From positions 186,001-250,000 of the forward strand of contig CANQLV010000002.1 of NCBI GenBank assembly GCA_947624785.1: a stretch of DNA of 64,000 bases, written 5' to 3'. Within the stretch, counting starts at the first letter, position 1. Each line of letters begins with the position of its first letter. Made by a program: the position numbers and the translations under genes. Below, piece by piece: positions 37,016 to 45,503 of this stretch. This DNA is from Akkermansia muciniphila. GTDB lineage: Bacteria; Verrucomicrobiota; Verrucomicrobiia; Verrucomicrobiales; Akkermansiaceae. Below the pieces are notes generated by a model. It saw only the letters and a program-made list of their open reading frames with translations. It did no database searches and was not told where the DNA came from.

Positions 37016-37480
37016 TCAGCAGTCCAGAACGAGGGGAAAGTGCTGGCTGAGCGGGTAATCCGTGACCTGGATCAGCTCCACGCCGTAAAGGCTGGCGATG
37101 GCCGGAGCCTCGGACTTGTCATACGGCTCGCAGTAATAAATGGTTTTTACGCCATGGGCGCACAGCGCCTGCATGCATGAGGTGCAGGGCATCGTGGTGC
37201 ATGCCACCACCTTCGCCTCCCCCCTGCGGAACAGGCTGCACAGGTTGATTTCCGCATGCAGCATGTATTTCTGGCGTTCGTCCCGGCTGGCCCAGAAGGT
37301 GTCCTGCGCCTTGAAACCGGGGTACAGTCCGTTGTAGGCGGTGCCGATCACGCGGTTGTCCGCATCCAGGGCGGCGGCCCCCACCTTGCGGTACGGGTCT
37401 TCCGAACGCAGGGCGGCCGCATGCGCCAGCGTCATTACATACTGCGGGATGGGAAGGCGGGATGATGAGTTACTGTTCAT
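37016..37480 (-). CDS. dCMP/cytidine deaminase family zinc enzyme
   Basis: A 154-residue protein with the zinc-dependent deaminase motifs: H75-A-E77 (zinc ligand and proton shuttle) and P98-C99-TS-C102. The overall layout is that of deoxycytidylate deaminases (EDPYRKVGAAAL, NGLYPGF). It probably converts dCMP to dUMP or acts on a related base. The start overlaps the end of the upstream MFS-acyltransferase gene by 11 bases, so the two are co-expressed. Confidence 0.88.
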   Translation of the reverse strand: MNSNSSSRLPIPQYVMTLAHAAALRSEDPYRKVGAAALDADNRVIGTAYNGLYPGFKAQDTFWASRDERQKYMLHAEINLCSLFRRGEAKVVACTTMPCTSCMQALCAHGVKTIYYCEPYDKSEAPAIASLYGVELIQVTDYPLSQHFPLVLDC

Positions 37481-40112
37481 GGTTGGAAGACTGGAGTTCC
37501 GCCAGGAAGCCTGACTCGTCCAAATACAGGTTCGGCGGCAGGGAGTAGGGGGTGGGGAGTGTGGCTCCGGCGATGACGTTGGAAAGGGGGGGATTCAGGT
37601 AGAAGCCGGGGAGAAGGCGTCCTCTCGTTCTGGCGCGCATGCCGAGCTGCACGGTGCCGTCATCCAGTTTGAAGACGCTTCTCTTCATGGACATGGCCAG
37701 GATGATGCCGCGGTCCGTGGCGAAGCAGGGGCGCCACCCGATGTTGGGCAGCACCAGGTCTCCGGAGCCGCTGAAATCGTAAAACGGCGTGCGCGTTTCC
37801 GGAACCAGGCTGTACAGCCTGCGGCGCAGGAAGTCGGAGCCCGTCACCTGCTTGATGCCTTCCGGCATGCTGTGGTCTCCGTCGCTGATGAGGTACACGG
37901 GGGTGCTGGTGAGGATGGGCCACAGGACGGAGGCCACCGTTTCATGCGCCTCGTCATGCCCCACGCTGGTCAGCAGCAGTTCCCGGGGCTGGAGGGAGTT
38001 CACGCGCTCCAATTGCTGGGCGTTCATCCAGAAGTCGCACAGGCGGCTCTGGGAGCGGGAGCTGTCCAGCAGGGTGGCCAGCCACTTCCTGAGTTCCGGG
38101 TGGTCCGCCTCCACGGTGTCGTTCATCAGGCATTCGGCTATTTCATACCCGGTGAGCCGCGCGTTTTTGGCTAAAACGAGCGGCTTGTGGGCGATGCGCT
38201 CCAGGTGGTTCAGGATGGTGTCCCTGCCGATGCTGGCGGCGATTTCCAGGCAGGTGGAGGAGAGCTCACGCAGGGTGTTGATGACGATGCGGGGATTGAC
38301 GGCGTCAGGCGCAATGGGTTCTCCGATGGCGGCCGTGAAGCGGTAGGGGACATGGAGGGGGGCCTTGGAGAAGAAGCGGTTGCCGGAGTAGGAGAAGATG
38401 CTCCCCCACAGCTCGTCCATGTAGATGGGCACGATGGGGCAGCGTGATTTTTTCGCCAGCATTTCCAGCCCCCTGCGCGCGGCGCACAGGGTGCCCGTGC
38501 GGGTAAGCTGGCCTTCCGGGAAGATGCAGATCACTTCTCCGGCCTTGAGGGCCTGAATGGCCTTGGACAGGGATTCCCGGGGATTCCGGGAGGAAATGGG
38601 GAGGCAGTTGAAGAGTTCCAGAATCCAGCCGAGCCAGCGGATGGCTACGAATTCCTCCGCCACGATGAAGCGGATGGGGCGCGGACAGATGAGGGAAAGG
38701 AACAGAGCGTCCCCGTACGTGACGTGGTTGGAGACGATGATGGCCCCGCCGTCCTCCGGAATGCGGTCCTGGTGGATGATGCGGGAGCGGTAGACGATCC
38801 TCATGATCCAGAGGCCCATCATGCGGATGAATTCGCGGGGAATGAGGCGGAACGCCACAATCGTGATGACCACGCCCAGGGCGGCCAGCACCCAGAATTG
38901 GTTCTGGATGGAGAAGATGTTCCTGAGCATGAGCTGGAAGCCGACGGCCACGAGGCCCATCAGGCAGTCCATCAGGTTGCCCGCGGCGATGACCGTGCTG
39001 CGGTTGGAGGGATCGCAGTTGTCCTGGAGGTGGGCGTTCAGCGGCACCAGGTACGCGGCGGCGAAGGCTCCCGTGATACCGAAGCCGATGTTGCTGGGCA
39101 GTGAGCCGGGTGCGAAGAAGGACAGGAAGATGCAGCCGATGGTGAAGCCGATCGCGCCCAGGGGGATGAGACCCAGTTCAATTTTTTTACGGCAAATGAT
39201 GGAGGCTATGACGCCGCCCACCACCGTGCCGCCGCTGAGCCACGCCATGAGAATGGCCGCGGACATGCTGAATCCGGTGCCGTCAATGGGGTGCTCCTGA
39301 GCGATCTGGAGGGAGATGAGCATCAGGGCTCCGGCCAGGAACCAGAAGTAGGAGACGCCGATTTCGCTGAGCCTCAGGTCCCGCTGGCTCCACAGGTACT
39401 TGAGCTGCACGAAGTGCTCGTAAAAGAGCTTCCACTCGAATTTCCGGGTCTGGTTGGCCGGGTACCGGGGAAGGGACAGGGCCGCGATGGCTACGGGAAC
39501 GGCGATGCAGGTGAGAATGAGCGTGGGGAAGGCGGCGGCTTCCCAGCCGTCGTTGGAAGAGACTTGCAGGATGTCGAACCAGACGAAGATGCCGATCTGG
39601 GCCGCCAGCATGGAGAGGATGAGGCTCATTTCCATCAGCCCGGAGGCGTAGCCAAGCTGGCGGGAGCCCACCATGTCCTTCACCACCCCCTTTTTCGCCG
39701 GGCTCAGGATGGTTGCCTGGACGGAGAAGACGCAGAACCAGAAGACGGCCATTTCAATGTTCTCATACTTGTAGCACAGGAACATGGCTCCCAGCACCAG
39801 AATCTGGAGAAAGGACATGAACTGGATGATGCGGGCCTTGCAGAAGCAGTCCGCCAGCCAGCCGACGAAGGGGGAGAACAGGATGTAGGGCAGTACGAAG
39901 ATGCAGGCCAGGATGTACTGGAGGGAGTTGACCCAGGAGTCCGGCCCGTACATGGAGCTGTTGGCGGCCAGCCAGACGCCCAGGGGAATCAGCAGGAACT
40001 GGGCGGCTTTTTCATTGAAGGCGTTCTGGGCTTGAATGAGAATCAGGGAATAAAAGCCCCTCCATTCCTTTTTTGAGGGCATTTTTTTCTTAGATGTCTG
40101 TACGTCATCCAT
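37470..40112 (-). CDS. MFS transporter-acyltransferase fusion (LplT-Aas-like, reduced C-terminus)
   Basis: A -10-like TACAAT (40127-40122) lies between two possible starts and favours 40112 (MDDVQTSKKK), giving 880 residues. The first 420 residues are a 12-helix MFS domain like the lysophospholipid flippase LplT. Residues about 440-640 are a PlsC-type acyltransferase with NHVTYGD and FPEG. LplT-Aas fusions normally continue into a roughly 500-residue acyl-ACP synthetase. Here only about 230 residues follow and no clear AMP-binding motif is seen. A role in phospholipid import and re-acylation at the inner membrane is inferred. Confidence 0.85.
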   Translation of the reverse strand: MDDVQTSKKKMPSKKEWRGFYSLILIQAQNAFNEKAAQFLLIPLGVWLAANSSMYGPDSWVNSLQYILACIFVLPYILFSPFVGWLADCFCKARIIQFMSFLQILVLGAMFLCYKYENIEMAVFWFCVFSVQATILSPAKKGVVKDMVGSRQLGYASGLMEMSLILSMLAAQIGIFVWFDILQVSSNDGWEAAAFPTLILTCIAVPVAIAALSLPRYPANQTRKFEWKLFYEHFVQLKYLWSQRDLRLSEIGVSYFWFLAGALMLISLQIAQEHPIDGTGFSMSAAILMAWLSGGTVVGGVIASIICRKKIELGLIPLGAIGFTIGCIFLSFFAPGSLPSNIGFGITGAFAAAYLVPLNAHLQDNCDPSNRSTVIAAGNLMDCLMGLVAVGFQLMLRNIFSIQNQFWVLAALGVVITIVAFRLIPREFIRMMGLWIMRIVYRSRIIHQDRIPEDGGAIIVSNHVTYGDALFLSLICPRPIRFIVAEEFVAIRWLGWILELFNCLPISSRNPRESLSKAIQALKAGEVICIFPEGQLTRTGTLCAARRGLEMLAKKSRCPIVPIYMDELWGSIFSYSGNRFFSKAPLHVPYRFTAAIGEPIAPDAVNPRIVINTLRELSSTCLEIAASIGRDTILNHLERIAHKPLVLAKNARLTGYEIAECLMNDTVEADHPELRKWLATLLDSSRSQSRLCDFWMNAQQLERVNSLQPRELLLTSVGHDEAHETVASVLWPILTSTPVYLISDGDHSMPEGIKQVTGSDFLRRRLYSLVPETRTPFYDFSGSGDLVLPNIGWRPCFATDRGIILAMSMKRSVFKLDDGTVQLGMRARTRGRLLPGFYLNPPLSNVIAGATLPTPYSLPPNLYLDESGFLAELQSSNHEQ

Positions 40113-40244
40113 GTGGGGCGGATTGTAGCAGATCACGGGGGGTAGGGAAGGATAATCTGTTTCCGCTTTGTTATCATTATAACCACAATATTTTTGGATA
40201 TTTAATGAATAAAAATATAATTTTTCAGGAAGTGCAGAAAATAA

Positions 40245-40272
40245 TTGACATAATTTTTTTTCGAGCTATGTA
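40245..40272 (+). promoter_or_regulatory. Strong sigma-70 promoter of the AT-rich operon
   Basis: A perfect -35 TTGACA (40245-40250) and TATGTA (40267-40272) are 16 bases apart, 19 bases before the ATG at 40292. Confidence 0.7.
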
Positions 40273-40291
40273 AAAACAGTATTGCGATTTT

Positions 40292-41167
40292 ATGGGATAC
40301 TCTGTTCTTCCATTTATGGTATTAGTATTTTTCATGTCATGGAATTCATTGACATGGGGAAAGCCTAATGTGCAAAGAGGAGAGAAATTATCGGATCAAA
40401 TGTTTGAAGTGGATTACAGCAAGCATCTTATACATTTGGAACGTATAAATAATTCATATGCAAGTTCTACATTTCAATTGCGCGAAGCACTGTTTTCCTA
40501 TCTCAAATGGGCTTCGAATTCCCAAAAAGTGGAACCACTTGCAGCGCCCAGAAAGAGGGAAGGGACATGTGATTGTTATGTAGGGGAATATTTGAGGCGT
40601 TCTGTTTCATGGATGGATTATTGTGCCCGAACCAAGTATTTGTTGAATCTTGCGCAAGCGAAGACGATGTCGGGATTGTTGGATCAACGTGTAGAAGGAT
40701 TGTACATTTATATGAGCCTTTCTTATCCTATGATTCATTATACGTCTTTAGACAGGGATAAACAATTTAAGCGGCTCCATGAAACTATCTCTTTTATCAT
40801 AGGCAAATTATGGTTACACAATTTATTGGAAACGGAGGAGTGTAGAAGATTGCCTGCCTGGGCTTATGTAACTCTGTTTAAAGTCTGCTGGGAGCATGCT
40901 AGGCTGGGAGAAAAATTAGGGAAAAATCATTATCTTTATACGGCACGGTTTTATGAAAAAATCTTGAATAAAAAAATTGTTACGCGGAAGCCGTTTACCA
41001 CAAAAGGATATTACAATGCCTCCTGGATGTACTTACAAATAAATAGATTCGAGGATTCACGCAGAATGGCCAAGCTGATGCCGACCTATCCGGGTATGCA
41101 TACGGCTCCTAAACAATTGCTCAAATGGAATCAAAAAAAGATGCAACAAATGAATAAAAATAAATAA
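40292..41167 (+). CDS. Secreted protein of unknown function, first gene of AT-rich operon
   Basis: A 291-residue protein with a signal peptide (MGYSVLPFMVLVFFMSWNS, cleavage near TWGKP). The mature part is helical and basic, with many Tyr, Arg and Lys residues and two pairs of cysteines (TCDCYV, DYCARTK). TPR-like helical pairs are possible (YVTLFKVCWEHARLGEKLGK) but not confident. No family is recognised. Only four bases separate its stop from the next start, so it is co-transcribed with the amidase-like gene at 41172. Confidence 0.75.
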   Translation: MGYSVLPFMVLVFFMSWNSLTWGKPNVQRGEKLSDQMFEVDYSKHLIHLERINNSYASSTFQLREALFSYLKWASNSQKVEPLAAPRKREGTCDCYVGEYLRRSVSWMDYCARTKYLLNLAQAKTMSGLLDQRVEGLYIYMSLSYPMIHYTSLDRDKQFKRLHETISFIIGKLWLHNLLETEECRRLPAWAYVTLFKVCWEHARLGEKLGKNHYLYTARFYEKILNKKIVTRKPFTTKGYYNASWMYLQINRFEDSRRMAKLMPTYPGMHTAPKQLLKWNQKKMQQMNKNK

Positions 41168-41171
41168 TGAT

Positions 41172-42644
41172 ATGAATATAAGAAGATTATGTATTCAGCT
41201 GATGTTGTGCATCGGAGTTTTATTAACATTTCACGTGAAGGCAGCAGGCTTATATCAGGCCACGGGAGCGTTGAGTGGAGTAGTGGAAGAACAGGTTCCT
41301 GCACAGCAAAAGGAGGAATCAGTTATTAAAAAATGTTTGGAAGGGGACGTTCAGTTGCCGAATGCAGAGACAGTCCTGCTTTCAGATGAACCAATCATCC
41401 ACCATTATAATGGAACATTGAAGCTGATTCATCAGGAAAAAACGCCATTGCCGGAAGGAACGGATGACAAATATGCCCAGCCGGCCGCATGTGCATTACT
41501 CACGCTGATTTCCGATGACGGATGTACAATTTCAGTAGATGGAGATCAATGGCTTCAGGAAAGTAAGAAAGGTCATGATATTTCTCAAGGAAGAAGAGAC
41601 TATTCAAAAGTGTTGTCACCTGGCGAGCATCCTATTAAAATTGAATACTCACAAACCTATTATGATCCTCAAAGCGGCAAAAAGGATTTGGATGGCATCA
41701 GTTTGGTTGTGTCGACTATACCGGTTAATATCCGGATTTCCGCTGATGAATCAATGCTGGGAGAACATGAGAAAACACTCATTAAACAAAATGATCTGGT
41801 TTATTTTACACTCGCTCCTGAATGGAAAAATTTACCGTGCATGCACCAGGATATAATTAACTGGGAATATAGGCAGTTATTGGGGAAAAATAAAAAAGAG
41901 CCTTATGGACCGTGGAAGGCAATTGGAATTAATGCAAAAGGAACAAAATTTTCTCATGAGTGGAAGATGCCTGGTATTTTCCAAATTCGTGCCTTAGTAG
42001 GTAATATTCCGTTTACCTACGTCAGAAGCGTGGATATTAAATATAGATTTAGTAATTCAAGTGGAAAGGAAAATTCTTATCTGAAGTCTGGACAACCTAA
42101 TTTTATCGGTGTTGCCAGTAACAATGAGGAACTTTCATATGCCCGGATAGCAGCTTCAAATTTGGGGCAAACACATTGGGCATGGTCAAAACCGGCTCCC
42201 AATTGGTTTGATTTTGAAGTAGACTCAAATTTTCCTCCCATAGCCCCATCATATGTGGGTTCTCCGAAGTGTAATATGTTTGTGTATGGAATGGCATTTT
42301 ACGTAACTTTGCGCATGAGCTTAATGGATCGGGGATTTGGCCGTGCCGATTGTCCTCCCACGTGCGATCGTTTGTATGATGCTACCTATGTTATATCACG
42401 GTTAATGACAAAAGATATCACAGGAGGAAGGGAATACCAGGTGACATGGAGTTGGGAAGATGGGATAAATAATCCGTTGCCTGGGCGGGTAATTACCTCT
42501 AAATCTCATACAGGAATTATTGATTATGATGGAACCTGGATTAGCGCAGGGAGTACGGATGTAAATAAAAGCATGCACATATCGCAAGATAATGGTAGCA
42601 ATAATGACTATCATTACAGAAAACCAATAAAAACAATGAAATGA
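41172..42644 (+). CDS. Secreted protein with predicted C-terminal NlpC/P60-like Cys/His domain
   Basis: The 490-residue protein has a signal peptide (MNIRRLCIQLMLCIGVLL). Residues about 100-180 contain LISDDGCTISVDGDQWL and LSPGEHPIKIEY, a PA14- or sugar-binding-like beta pattern. The last 150 residues show KCNMFVY (C367), then DCPPTCDRLYD, then a Pro-Gly turn and SHTGIIDYDG (H446). This Cys-Asn-x-Phe-Val, PPT and His-x-Gly-Ile series is that of papain-like peptidoglycan amidases. A secreted wall hydrolase or antibacterial effector is inferred. Its stop overlaps the next start (42641-42644). Confidence 0.7.
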   Translation: MNIRRLCIQLMLCIGVLLTFHVKAAGLYQATGALSGVVEEQVPAQQKEESVIKKCLEGDVQLPNAETVLLSDEPIIHHYNGTLKLIHQEKTPLPEGTDDKYAQPAACALLTLISDDGCTISVDGDQWLQESKKGHDISQGRRDYSKVLSPGEHPIKIEYSQTYYDPQSGKKDLDGISLVVSTIPVNIRISADESMLGEHEKTLIKQNDLVYFTLAPEWKNLPCMHQDIINWEYRQLLGKNKKEPYGPWKAIGINAKGTKFSHEWKMPGIFQIRALVGNIPFTYVRSVDIKYRFSNSSGKENSYLKSGQPNFIGVASNNEELSYARIAASNLGQTHWAWSKPAPNWFDFEVDSNFPPIAPSYVGSPKCNMFVYGMAFYVTLRMSLMDRGFGRADCPPTCDRLYDATYVISRLMTKDITGGREYQVTWSWEDGINNPLPGRVITSKSHTGIIDYDGTWISAGSTDVNKSMHISQDNGSNNDYHYRKPIKTMK

Positions 42645-43714
42645 AAGCAATAAAATTTTATTCAATATCTATTCTGACGATTATTCTCTTGAATGGAAAT
42701 TGTGCAACAGCTTTGAACGTTTCTAATTCTGTCTTAGAAGACTTTCAAATCGTTTCCTCTGACCCTGAGCATATGCAACGGAGACAGCAATATTTGAAAA
42801 CGCATGCAGCTGAAGCAGGAATCTTAGCGGAACGGATAGCTTCTAAGCCTTCTTCTATGCTTCAGTTGAAAGAATGTATTTATTCCTTGCCAATTACAGA
42901 AAGGTTGTCGGCATTATTTTCTATTCTTGCTCAATGCGAGCAGGGGGGACTTGGAAAAGATGTGGCTTTTGGTTATTTCAATCCTTCTAATGACGAAGGA
43001 TTTGGATATTCCGAGGGATTGTGGCAGTTGGCATCTTACTTTCGCGATCCAAGAATTCGGGAAATATATCAAAAAGCTCTTTCTGTTTTGGGTGATCAAG
43101 AATTGATAACAAATAATTTAGAGGATATTTTGTCCGGAGAATACCGCGCCAGCATGTTGAAAAATTGTTTTTACTTCCCGGACCAATATAAAAGGGTTCC
43201 TCCGCGCCTGGAAGGAAAGGACACCTGGGATGGGATAAGGCCTGGAAGGAAATGGAATGAGAAGGAGCAGGAACAAATCGTTAAACATTATTTTGTGAAG
43301 TGGAATAATGTACTGGCCGTGGCGAAGGAAATATATGGCAAGAAAGTAAATAGGGAAGAAGGGGTGGAGAAATTAAAAAATCTGGAAAAGCAATTAAAGC
43401 TGGCCTTAAAAGATCTTCAGGATTTGAGGTCCCCCCAGGATGTGTCAGAGCGAACCAGGCTCGTGACTCTTTTCCGTAATGAGCTGGCTTCTTCCCTTGT
43501 GCAATGGCAGGTATGGAACAAACAAGAGAGACCAGATTTGAAAGAATTAACTCGTGATATTCGTTCGGTTTTTGGCGATATGCTTCAATATTATCAGTTA
43601 CCTGACTGCTACCTATTTGAAGAAATGATGAGAGGGGACAAATGGAATGAAGAATTTGCTCGCCAAGGCGAAGCTTTTCTAAATAAAATAATGAAACAGG
43701 GCAACGAAGGATAA
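42641..43714 (+). CDS. Secreted helical protein, third gene of AT-rich operon
   Basis: The 357-residue product has a signal peptide (MKAIKFYSISILTIILLNG, cleavage near ATALN) and then an almost wholly helical, charged body (EEGVEKLKNLEKQLKLALKD). No catalytic motif is seen and no family is recognised. The four-base overlap with the amidase-like gene implies tight stoichiometry. A periplasmic partner or inhibitor of the amidase-like protein is one reading. Toward the 3' end composition becomes slightly more GC-rich. Confidence 0.72.
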   Translation: MKAIKFYSISILTIILLNGNCATALNVSNSVLEDFQIVSSDPEHMQRRQQYLKTHAAEAGILAERIASKPSSMLQLKECIYSLPITERLSALFSILAQCEQGGLGKDVAFGYFNPSNDEGFGYSEGLWQLASYFRDPRIREIYQKALSVLGDQELITNNLEDILSGEYRASMLKNCFYFPDQYKRVPPRLEGKDTWDGIRPGRKWNEKEQEQIVKHYFVKWNNVLAVAKEIYGKKVNREEGVEKLKNLEKQLKLALKDLQDLRSPQDVSERTRLVTLFRNELASSLVQWQVWNKQERPDLKELTRDIRSVFGDMLQYYQLPDCYLFEEMMRGDKWNEEFARQGEAFLNKIMKQGNEG

Positions 43715-43781
43715 GAGTGTCCGACTTTTAAAGCTTGCAAATGCTACTGTCATGAAGCGGTTCGGCAAACAGGCTTTATGG

Positions 43782-43809
43782 TTGACATGAAGGTAGGGGG
43801 CCGTAGGAT
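43782..43809 (+). promoter_or_regulatory. Putative sigma-70 promoter of lipoprotein gene
   Basis: TTGACA (43782-43787) and TAGGAT (43804-43809) are 16 bases apart, 34 bases before the ATG at 43844. It argues against the in-frame upstream ATG at 43778, which precedes the promoter. Confidence 0.65.
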
Positions 43810-43843
43810 GCTGGCAGAAAGCTATCACCCGAAGAGAGATCAT

Positions 43844-44410
43844 ATGAATACTTCCCAGACGATAGGCGTGCTGCTGGCCGTAGGCGCAATCCTTCTGCCT
43901 TCCTGTGAAACGGAACGCGTGAATGAACGCCCCATCGGCATTTATCCTACGGAAAATGTCTATCCGTCCGGCTCCGGCGCCATGGGCGCCCAAGGCGGCA
44001 GCCTGTTGAATGAGATTCAGCGTGAAAATTCTCTGGACCCGGCAGGGGGGCAGAATTCCGGCTTCAATCCGGATCCGGCCCAGACCAATTCCGGCACCAT
44101 CGGCAACATGGTGGGGGGCACCAACAATATCACGCCTCCGCCGCCCGTTGTGCCCAAGCCTGTTGTTCCCAATCCCGTGAGCGGCTCTGCCAGTTCCGGC
44201 ATTGCCGCTCCCAGGCCCGTGGAGCCTTCTACCGCCTCCTCCATTCCCGTGGCGTGGCCCACGGCAGACCCCACGGTGGTGGTCAGCCCGTATGACCGCA
44301 CCAAGAAGATCAAGATTCTGAACCGGGGCACCAACAAGCCCTATCCTTCCGGTACCGTGCTGAGGGACACCAACTTCCCGAACGAGATCAAGAAGTTCCG
44401 CGTGCCCTGA
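43844..44410 (+). CDS. Proline/serine-rich lipoprotein
   Basis: The start at 43844 (MNTSQTIGVLLAVGAILL) yields 188 residues and a lipobox LPSC. The mature part is rich in Pro, Ser, Gly and Thr (TPPPPVVPKPVVPNPV) and looks unstructured until a short C-terminal segment (YDRTKKIKILNRGTNKPYP). Such linkers often span periplasm or peptidoglycan. Function is unknown. It precedes tyrA by 85 bases. Confidence 0.8.
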   Translation: MNTSQTIGVLLAVGAILLPSCETERVNERPIGIYPTENVYPSGSGAMGAQGGSLLNEIQRENSLDPAGGQNSGFNPDPAQTNSGTIGNMVGGTNNITPPPPVVPKPVVPNPVSGSASSGIAAPRPVEPSTASSIPVAWPTADPTVVVSPYDRTKKIKILNRGTNKPYPSGTVLRDTNFPNEIKKFRVP

Positions 44411-44495
44411 TGCGGCCGCCGCAAAAAGATGATGCCCGCGCCCCTGAACATGCCGTATGTTCCGGGGCGCTGACGTATTCTCCCCCTGTGGAACC

Positions 44496-45383
44496 ATGAG
44501 CGAACCTTCCAGAAAACAGCTTTCCTTTTCCTCCGTAGCCATTCTCGGCCCCGGCCTTCTGGGCGGTTCCCTGGCGCTTGCCGTCAGGAAGCAGCTGCCG
44601 CATGTCCACGTGCGCCTGTGGGGCAGGAGGGAGGAGCCGCTGGAATATGCCCGTTCTTCCGGAGCCGCCCATGCCGCCTCCACCCGGTTGGAAGAGGTGG
44701 TGGAAGGCGCGGACCTGGTTGTGCTGGCTACCCCGGTGGGCGTGATGTCCCGCCTCGTTTCCGGAATGCACCCCCTGCTGAAACCGGGCGTGCTGGTGAC
44801 GGACGTGGGTTCCGTGAAGGGCTGCGTCCACCAGTCCGTGGGTTCCGCGCTGACGGAAGCCGGCGTGGCGTTTATCGGCTCCCATCCCATGGCCGGTTCT
44901 GAAAAGCAGGGCATGGAGCATGCCTCCGGGGAGCTCTTCCGGGACGCCACGTGCATTCTGACCAATGACGAGCACGTGCATGAAGATGTGTTGCTGCTGC
45001 TCCAGAGGTTCTGGGAGCGCGTGGGCTGCCACTGCATCCGCATGAAAGCGGCGGACCATGATTCTTCCGTAGCCCGCATTTCCCATATACCGCATGCCTT
45101 GTCCGCCCTGTGCGTCCACAGCGCCCTGGACGGAGGGGATGTGAAGCTGCTGGGGCTGGTGTCCGCCGGCGGTTTTCGTGACACCACCCGCGTTTCCATG
45201 GGGGAACCGTCCATGTGGGCGGAAATTCTGACGGAGAACGCTCCCGCCGTTCTGGACCGGCTGGACGAAGCCCTGTCCCAGTTGGAGGAGGTGCGGAACC
45301 GGCTGGCCTCCGGAGACAAGGAGGCGCTGCGGGAATGGCTGAAGGCCGCGGCGGAGAGCCGGGCGCAGGCTCTTGGCCTGTGA
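44496..45383 (+). CDS. tyrA: Prephenate dehydrogenase
   Basis: A 295-residue protein from the ATG at 44496. It has an N-terminal Rossmann fold with GPGLLGGSLA (about 13-22), the substrate motif SHPMAGSEKQG and a helical dimerisation domain (DHDSSVARISHIPHALS). It oxidatively decarboxylates prephenate to 4-hydroxyphenylpyruvate for tyrosine synthesis. Neither a chorismate mutase domain nor an ACT domain is present, so feedback control by an ACT domain is absent. Confidence 0.93.
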   Translation: MSEPSRKQLSFSSVAILGPGLLGGSLALAVRKQLPHVHVRLWGRREEPLEYARSSGAAHAASTRLEEVVEGADLVVLATPVGVMSRLVSGMHPLLKPGVLVTDVGSVKGCVHQSVGSALTEAGVAFIGSHPMAGSEKQGMEHASGELFRDATCILTNDEHVHEDVLLLLQRFWERVGCHCIRMKAADHDSSVARISHIPHALSALCVHSALDGGDVKLLGLVSAGGFRDTTRVSMGEPSMWAEILTENAPAVLDRLDEALSQLEEVRNRLASGDKEALREWLKAAAESRAQALGL

Positions 45384-45451
45384 GAGGCGCCGGGAGCGTT
45401 CTGCTGCCGGATGTGCCTTTGCAGGAAGGGAAAGGAACGGCCTGTTATCAA

Positions 45452-45463
45452 ATTGTTAACAAT
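45452..45463. promoter_or_regulatory. Possible operator upstream of TonB receptor
   Basis: ATTGTTAACAAT is a perfect 12-base palindrome, seven bases upstream of the -35 box of the receptor gene. Its position suits a regulator of metal or nutrient uptake. It does not match the E. coli Fur consensus. Confidence 0.35.
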
Positions 45464-45469
45464 CCGGGA

Positions 45470-45497
45470 TGGACGGCCCGATGTTCCGTTTTATACT
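45470..45497 (+). promoter_or_regulatory. Putative promoter of the TonB receptor-ABC operon
   Basis: TGGACG (45470-45475) and TATACT (45492-45497) are 16 bases apart. The first possible ATG (45504) would lie at about the transcription start, so translation is leaderless or starts at 45519. Confidence 0.5.
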
Positions 45498-45503
45498 TGC
45501 CCC

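Larger units (their letters stand above)
40140..43740. other. AT-rich island with three secreted-protein genes
   Basis: Base composition and codon use change abruptly: third positions are mostly A or T, with runs of A and T throughout, while flanking genes are GC-rich. The boundaries are near the promoter of the MFS-acyltransferase gene and near the stop at 43714. No integrase, transposase, tRNA or flanking direct repeat was found. The pattern fits horizontal acquisition. Confidence 0.7.

Noticed and set aside
44438..44470. Long hairpin (arms GCGCCCC...AACAT) before tyrA
   Set aside because: It pairs well with one mismatch but has no T-run, so it was not called a terminator; it could still be a structured leader.
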